From: JBOFZL01 sp051655155 | GTDB taxonomy: Bacteria; Bacillota; Clostridia; Peptostreptococcales; Filifactoraceae | DNA: 64,000 bases | Assembly: GCA_051655155.1 (NCBI GenBank) | Contig: JBOFZL010000031.1 | Coordinates: 1-64,000 of the forward strand | Direction of reading: 5' to 3' | Part shown: positions 59,708 through 64,000 of the stretch, piece after piece | Layout: each line of letters opens with the position of its first letter | Numbering within the stretch: the stretch's first letter is position 1 | Program-made: the position numbers and the translations under genes | Notes under the pieces: model-generated | What the model was told of the DNA's origin: nothing | What the model saw: only the letters and a program-made list of their open reading frames with translations | Database searches by the model: none

Positions 59708-61276
59708 ATGCATAAGGCTCTTTATAGAATATATAGACCTAAGAATTTTAAGGATATTATTGGACAATCGCACATTGTAAAAGTTTTAGAAAATCAAATA
59801 AAAACCTCAACATTAAGCCACGCCTACTTATTTACAGGACCACGGGGAACAGGAAAAACCTCAACTGCTAAGGTGTTTGCTAAGGCAATTAACTGTATAG
59901 GTGATGAAAAACCGTGCTATAAATGTAATATTTGCTATGAATCAGATATGGATATATTAGAATTAGATGCAGCATCTAATAATTCTGTAGATAATATTAG
60001 AGAAATAAGGGACACTGTGTCATTTAGTCCAAATGTGGGGGCATATAAGATATATATAGTAGATGAGGTTCATATGTTATCTGGTGGAGCATTTAATGCT
60101 TTACTTAAGACCTTAGAAGAACCACCAGCACATGTAATATTCATTTTAGCTACTACAGAGCCTCATAAGATACCTCAGACTGTGCTCTCTCGTTGTCAAA
60201 GGTTTGATTTTAAGAAGATTGATCAAGAGGCAGCAAAAGGTTTGTTAATTGAAGTCTTAGATAAAGAAGGACATGCTTACACAGATGAAGGTATTGAATT
60301 TATAGTGAAAAAATCTGAAGGAGGAATGAGAGATGCTCTAATGCTCTTGGACAAAGGTATTTCCTTTGGAGAGATAAACATGGAAAATCTTCAATTGGCC
60401 TTAGGAGAGTTAAGTCAAAATGAGTTATTTGACTTTGTGAAAATAATAGAAGAAAAAAGTGTAGAAAAGGCATTGACCTTCATAGAAAATATTGATAAAA
60501 AAGGGGTAGATTTAAAAGTTTTCCTTATGGATGTTATAGAATATCTAAGAGATAAGATGATGGAAAATTTAGGGGTTTTTAAGGGAGAAGAAGCAAGTAA
60601 AATAACTTTAAACCCAGATAAAATTGCAGCCTATATAGAAAGTCTTTGCGAGGTGTATAGTCAGTTAAAATATACTCCCCTACCAAAGTTGTTTTTGCAA
60701 GCAAATTTAGTAAAGCTATTAAATCAAGGAACAAATATTATAGATATAAATGAAATAAAAGAATTAAGAGAAGAAATAGCAAGACTAAAAATAAAGATAG
60801 CAGATTTGGAGAAAAACGGGTTAAAAGTGGCCACTTCAAATGAAAGACAAAAAGAAAGACCTGTAGTAAAAAATAAGCCTAGGATACTGCCTGAAATATC
60901 TGAAGAATTAAGCCCAAAAGAGGAGGACTTAATAGAAAAGTATAAAGATATGTTAATTGAAGTTGTGAAGATGCTAAAACAAGAAAAACAAGCACCCATG
61001 GCGGCCTTTTTTGAAAGAGCAAATATAGGGAGGGTAATAGATAATAAAATAATATTGGTGTATAATGAAACGGATAGGTTTTTTAAAGAGGCTTTAGAAA
61101 AAAGTAAAATCCACATAGCAGAGGATTTATGGAAGAAAAAACATAATGAAGAGATAAGGTTTATTACTGCTTTTAAAAATGAACTTCCTAATTATAAGGC
61201 AGAAGAGAATCATGATAGTACATTGGAGATGCTTAGAGAGGCTTTTCCAGATACAGAAATAGAGATAAAACATTAA
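59708..61276 (+). CDS. dnaX: DNA polymerase III subunit gamma/tau
   Basis: 522 residues of the AAA+ clamp loader. Walker A FTGPRGTGKTSTA, zinc-binding cysteines in CIGDEKPCYKCNICYE, Walker B YIIVDEVHMLS-like and sensor LEEPPAHVIFILATTEP. The last 200 residues are the less conserved tau/gamma tail with a basic and a helical part. AAAGGAGGG precedes the ATG. First of the dnaX-ybaB-recR operon. Confidence 0.97.
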   Translation: MHKALYRIYRPKNFKDIIGQSHIVKVLENQIKTSTLSHAYLFTGPRGTGKTSTAKVFAKAINCIGDEKPCYKCNICYESDMDILELDAASNNSVDNIREIRDTVSFSPNVGAYKIYIVDEVHMLSGGAFNALLKTLEEPPAHVIFILATTEPHKIPQTVLSRCQRFDFKKIDQEAAKGLLIEVLDKEGHAYTDEGIEFIVKKSEGGMRDALMLLDKGISFGEINMENLQLALGELSQNELFDFVKIIEEKSVEKALTFIENIDKKGVDLKVFLMDVIEYLRDKMMENLGVFKGEEASKITLNPDKIAAYIESLCEVYSQLKYTPLPKLFLQANLVKLLNQGTNIIDINEIKELREEIARLKIKIADLEKNGLKVATSNERQKERPVVKNKPRILPEISEELSPKEEDLIEKYKDMLIEVVKMLKQEKQAPMAAFFERANIGRVIDNKIILVYNETDRFFKEALEKSKIHIAEDLWKKKHNEEIRFITAFKNELPNYKAEENHDSTLEMLREAFPDTEIEIKH

Positions 61277-61339
61277 CTAAATGCAACTAAAATATAAATT
61301 GTTTAAGTTAAAATTTAAAAATTATAGGAGGATAAGAAT

Positions 61340-61690
61340 ATGGCAAGAAGAGGTGGAGGATTTTCAGGAGGAATGCCTATGGGTGGTGGCATGAATATGA
61401 ATATGATGAAGCAAATACAAAAGATGCAAAAAGATATGGAAAAAACCCAAGAAGAGCTAGGGAGTAAAGAGGTAGAGGCTTCTGTAGGGGGAGGTGCTGT
61501 AAAGGTTGTAGCTAACGGAAATAAGGAGATAGTATCTATTAAGATAAAACCGGAGGCAGTAGATCCAGATGATACAGAAATGCTAGAAGATTTAATTATG
61601 TCCGCAGTAAATGAAGCTTTAAGGTCTGCAGATGAAATGATGAATTCAGGAATGGCTAAGATCACTGGAGGAATGAAAGGACTATTCTAA
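61340..61690 (+). CDS. Nucleoid-associated protein YbaB/EbfC
   Basis: 116 residues. A Gly/Met-rich N-terminus (GGGFSGGMPMGGGMNM) precedes the coiled YbaB fold with KQIQKMQKDMEKTQEEL and VDPDDTEMLEDLIMSAVNEA. It binds DNA and is found between dnaX and recR in most Firmicutes. It overlaps recR by one base. Confidence 0.95.
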   Translation: MARRGGGFSGGMPMGGGMNMNMMKQIQKMQKDMEKTQEELGSKEVEASVGGGAVKVVANGNKEIVSIKIKPEAVDPDDTEMLEDLIMSAVNEALRSADEMMNSGMAKITGGMKGLF

Positions 61691-62286
61691 TGCACTATAC
61701 AAGTCATATAGATAGGTTGATAGATGAATTTGCCAAACTTCCTGGGATAGGGAAAAAAACAGCTCAAAGATTGGCTTTTTATATAATAAATCAACCTGAG
61801 CAAAAAGTTAGAAATTTTGCCGAAGCCTTAATTGTTGCTAAGGACAATATAGCCTATTGTGAAGAGTGTTGTAATATAGCAGATAAGAGTCCCTGTGGTA
61901 TCTGTGCATCACCTAATAGGGATTCTAGTTTGCTTATGGTGGTAGAAGAGCCACAAGATGTGGCGGTTTTAGAAAGAACTAAAGAGTACAAAGGAAAGTA
62001 TCATATATTACATGGGACTATTTCGCCTATGGACTCCATAGGACCGGAATTATTAAGGATAAAAGAGTTGGTTACCAGATTATCTAATCCCGATGTGAAA
62101 GAGGTAATTTTAGCCACAAATCCTACAATAAATGGAGAGGCAACTGCAATGTATATAGCCAGGTTAATTAAGCCCTTTGGTGTTAAGGTAACACGAATTG
62201 CCCATGGACTTCCAGTTGGAGCAAATATTGAATTTGCAGATGACGTAACCATTGGTAAAGCATTGGAAGGAAGAAGAGAAATTTAG
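61690..62286 (+). CDS. recR: Recombination protein RecR
   Basis: 198 residues. Helix-hairpin-helix LPGIGKKTAQRLAFYI, a C4 zinc motif CEECCNIADKSPCGIC, and the Toprim part with VVEEPQDVAVLE and ATNPTINGEATAMYI. It works with RecO and RecF in gap repair. Normal length; end of the operon. Confidence 0.97.
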   Translation: MHYTSHIDRLIDEFAKLPGIGKKTAQRLAFYIINQPEQKVRNFAEALIVAKDNIAYCEECCNIADKSPCGICASPNRDSSLLMVVEEPQDVAVLERTKEYKGKYHILHGTISPMDSIGPELLRIKELVTRLSNPDVKEVILATNPTINGEATAMYIARLIKPFGVKVTRIAHGLPVGANIEFADDVTIGKALEGRREI

Positions 62287-62474
62287 TCAAAGATATTGAC
62301 ATTTAAAGGATATAGGAATATAATATTTGAGTGTAGTAATTGCACATATAGAACAAGTATCTTATGGTAGATATGCAGGTTTAAAAAAAAACTAAATTTG
62401 CAGGTCTGCCTTTTTTTATGTAATTTAATAGGAATAAGACATAATTTTATAAAAAAATAGGGAAGGAAAATAAA

Positions 62475-63956
62475 ATGAAAACGGGATTTGACAATAGTCT
62501 TTATGTAAATAAGCAAGCAGAGTGCATAAGAGAACGGATTAAGAGTTTTGGTGGGAAATTATATTTGGAATTTGGCGGAAAGTTATTTGATGATTATCAT
62601 GCATCAAGGGTTTTGCCAGGATTTGATATAAATGGCAAAATTAAACTCTTACAAGAGTTTGCTGATACAGCGGAAATAGTATTTTGTATAAATGCAGCAG
62701 ATATTGAAAAAAATAAGATAAGAGCGGACTTTGGAATAACTTATGACCAAGATATTCTAAGACAGATAGATAGTATAAGAAAAATGGACTTATTAGTAAG
62801 TTCTGTAATAATAACTCAATATAAGGGTCAAGTAGGGGCAGACACATTTAGAAACAAACTAGAGCAAAGAGGAATAAAAACCTATTTACACTATCCTATT
62901 CAGGGATATCCTGTAAATATTGATTATGTTGTAAGTGAAGATGGTTTTGGAAAAAATGATTATATAGAAACCAGTAAAAGTTTGGTAGTAATAACAGCAC
63001 CTGGACCGTGCTCAGGAAAACTTGCTACTTGCTTATCTCAATTATACCATGAAAATAAAAGGGGCATAGATGCAGGATATGCAAAATTTGAAACCTTTCC
63101 AATATGGGACATACCTTTAAAACATCCAGTAAACTTAGCTTATGAGGCAGCAACAGCAGACTTAAAAGATGTAAATATGATAGATCCATTTCACTTAGAA
63201 GCCTATGGAATTACAGCTATAAATTATAATAGGGACATAGAGGTATTTCCTGTTGTAAAAAATATGCTAAATAAAATTAAAGGGAGAGAAGTCTATAAAT
63301 CCCCAACTGATATGGGAGTAAATATGGCTACCTATGGAATAGTAGATGATTTAGCTGTAAGAGAAGCAGCAAAACAAGAGATAATAAGAAGATACTTCAA
63401 GGCTTGCTGTGACTACAAATTAGGACGAGTTGATGCAGAGACTGCACCTAGGGTAGAAATGATAATGAATGAATTAGGCGTTAGCGTAAATGATAGAACC
63501 GTTGTGGCATATGCTAAAGCAAAGGAAGAAAAAACAAAAACTCCATCTATGGCAATAGAGCTTAAAGATGGAACTATAATAACAGGAAAAACATCAGAGT
63601 TATTAGACTGTTGTGCTACTACATTGTTAAATGCAATAAAACATCTAGCCGGACTGGCAGATGATATATTATTAATATCACCTATAGTCTTAGAACCTAT
63701 ATTAGATATGAAGAATAATATTTTACACACAAATTCATCAGCCTTAAACATGGAAGAAGTTTTAATAGCTATAAGCATATGTGCAGCTACTAATCCAGTG
63801 GCAGCAAAGGCGTTATCTAAATTACCGGAGCTTAAAAATTGTGAGGCTCATACAACATCTATCCTGCTTCCAACCAATGAAGATGTAATGAGAAGACTAT
63901 TTATAAATACCACATCAGGGGCAGAATATAGTTCAGAGGACTTATATACAAAATAA
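62475..63956 (+). CDS. DUF1846 domain protein
   Basis: 493 residues of the COG4868/DUF1846 family. Visible are KTGFDNSLYVNKQAECIRER at the start, a nucleotide-like loop VVITAPGPCSGKLATCLSQ near 176-194 and IWDIPLKHPVNLAYEAATADL. Known relatives have a P-loop-like fold but no confirmed function. Start ATG at 62475 has GGGAAGG. A single gene; the 62287-62474 gap before it holds no clear gene. Confidence 0.92.
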   Translation: MKTGFDNSLYVNKQAECIRERIKSFGGKLYLEFGGKLFDDYHASRVLPGFDINGKIKLLQEFADTAEIVFCINAADIEKNKIRADFGITYDQDILRQIDSIRKMDLLVSSVIITQYKGQVGADTFRNKLEQRGIKTYLHYPIQGYPVNIDYVVSEDGFGKNDYIETSKSLVVITAPGPCSGKLATCLSQLYHENKRGIDAGYAKFETFPIWDIPLKHPVNLAYEAATADLKDVNMIDPFHLEAYGITAINYNRDIEVFPVVKNMLNKIKGREVYKSPTDMGVNMATYGIVDDLAVREAAKQEIIRRYFKACCDYKLGRVDAETAPRVEMIMNELGVSVNDRTVVAYAKAKEEKTKTPSMAIELKDGTIITGKTSELLDCCATTLLNAIKHLAGLADDILLISPIVLEPILDMKNNILHTNSSALNMEEVLIAISICAATNPVAAKALSKLPELKNCEAHTTSILLPTNEDVMRRLFINTTSGAEYSSEDLYTK

Positions 63957-64000
63957 TAAAATTGAAAGCTTTAAAAAATGTTAAACAAGTATAAGATAAA

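Noticed and set aside
62360..62420. Terminator after recR
   Set aside because: The TGCAGGT direct repeats and T-run look like one, but I found no stem of useful length.
1..64000. CRISPR array, tRNA or rRNA genes
   Set aside because: No regularly spaced repeats, cloverleaf or rRNA signatures were noticed by reading. A covariance-model search would settle the tRNA question.

Overview
The window is an AT-rich stretch of a low-GC Gram-positive anaerobe and contains the chromosomal replication origin. Gene content (dnaA, dnaN, recF, gyrB, gyrA, rpmH-rnpA-yidD-yidC-jag, dnaX-ybaB-recR), Clostridia-type families (DUF1846, DUF3793, BioY, M29 aminopeptidase) and a glycyl-radical microcompartment point to the Clostridia/Tissierellia. 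This assignment rests on gene content only; no rRNA or tRNA gene was seen.

Layout. 1-4.4 kb: transposase remnants, a fragment of an ABC-2 permease and a three-gene ABC exporter operon behind a 32-bp palindrome. 4.4-9.3 kb: a one-polypeptide ABC exporter with a short leader ORF, an M29 aminopeptidase and a MATE pump. 9.3-15.1 kb: gyrA, gyrB, recF and an S4-domain gene, all leftward. 15.4-18.1 kb: a secreted 3D-domain protein, a VOC protein and a self-regulated PadR operon. 18.2-19.3 kb: a graveyard of gene fragments and large palindromes. 19.3-22.8 kb: an unusual five-gene set (Tes/MJ0619-like radical SAM enzyme, ICMT-like methyltransferase, DUF4395, Lgt-like protein, small membrane protein). 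22.9-26 kb: nitroreductase, xth, rlmH, proC. 26.1-28.5 kb: MerR/DUF4125/DUF4037. 28.7-44.7 kb: a 20-gene microcompartment operon built on choline trimethylamine-lyase (cutC/cutD). 45.3-49.8 kb: two secreted or anchored proteins, a ferric-reductase-like membrane protein and a radical SAM enzyme. 49.8-55.2 kb: dnaN, dnaA, oriC, rpmH-rnpA-yidD-yidC-jag. 55.4-64 kb: birA-bioY, a parS-like site, flavodoxin and DUF3793, SRP RNA, galE, dnaX-ybaB-recR and a DUF1846 gene.

How it fits together. oriC lies at about 52.3-52.6 kb; genes to its left run mostly leftward and genes to its right mostly rightward, so most are co-directional with replication. The usual dnaA-dnaN-S4-recF-gyrB-gyrA order is split by about 34.7 kb between dnaN and the S4 gene, and that gap carries the microcompartment and the radical SAM/Lgt-like cluster. 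In the microcompartment, CutC (activated by CutD) would split choline into trimethylamine and acetaldehyde, the Cys-containing aldehyde dehydrogenase would make acetyl-CoA and NADH, and PduL would make acetyl-phosphate. No alcohol dehydrogenase is encoded; PduS- and PduT-like proteins could instead reoxidise NADH. A second aldehyde dehydrogenase has serine where the catalytic cysteine should be.

The observations I rate highest are the possible membrane-lipid-modifying cluster at 19.3-22.8 kb, the aldehyde dehydrogenase pseudoenzyme, the GyrB N-terminal tail that copies the start of GyrA, the residues Val83 in GyrA and Asn471 in GyrB, and an operator shared by the ferric-reductase-like gene and the DUF3793-flavodoxin operon.
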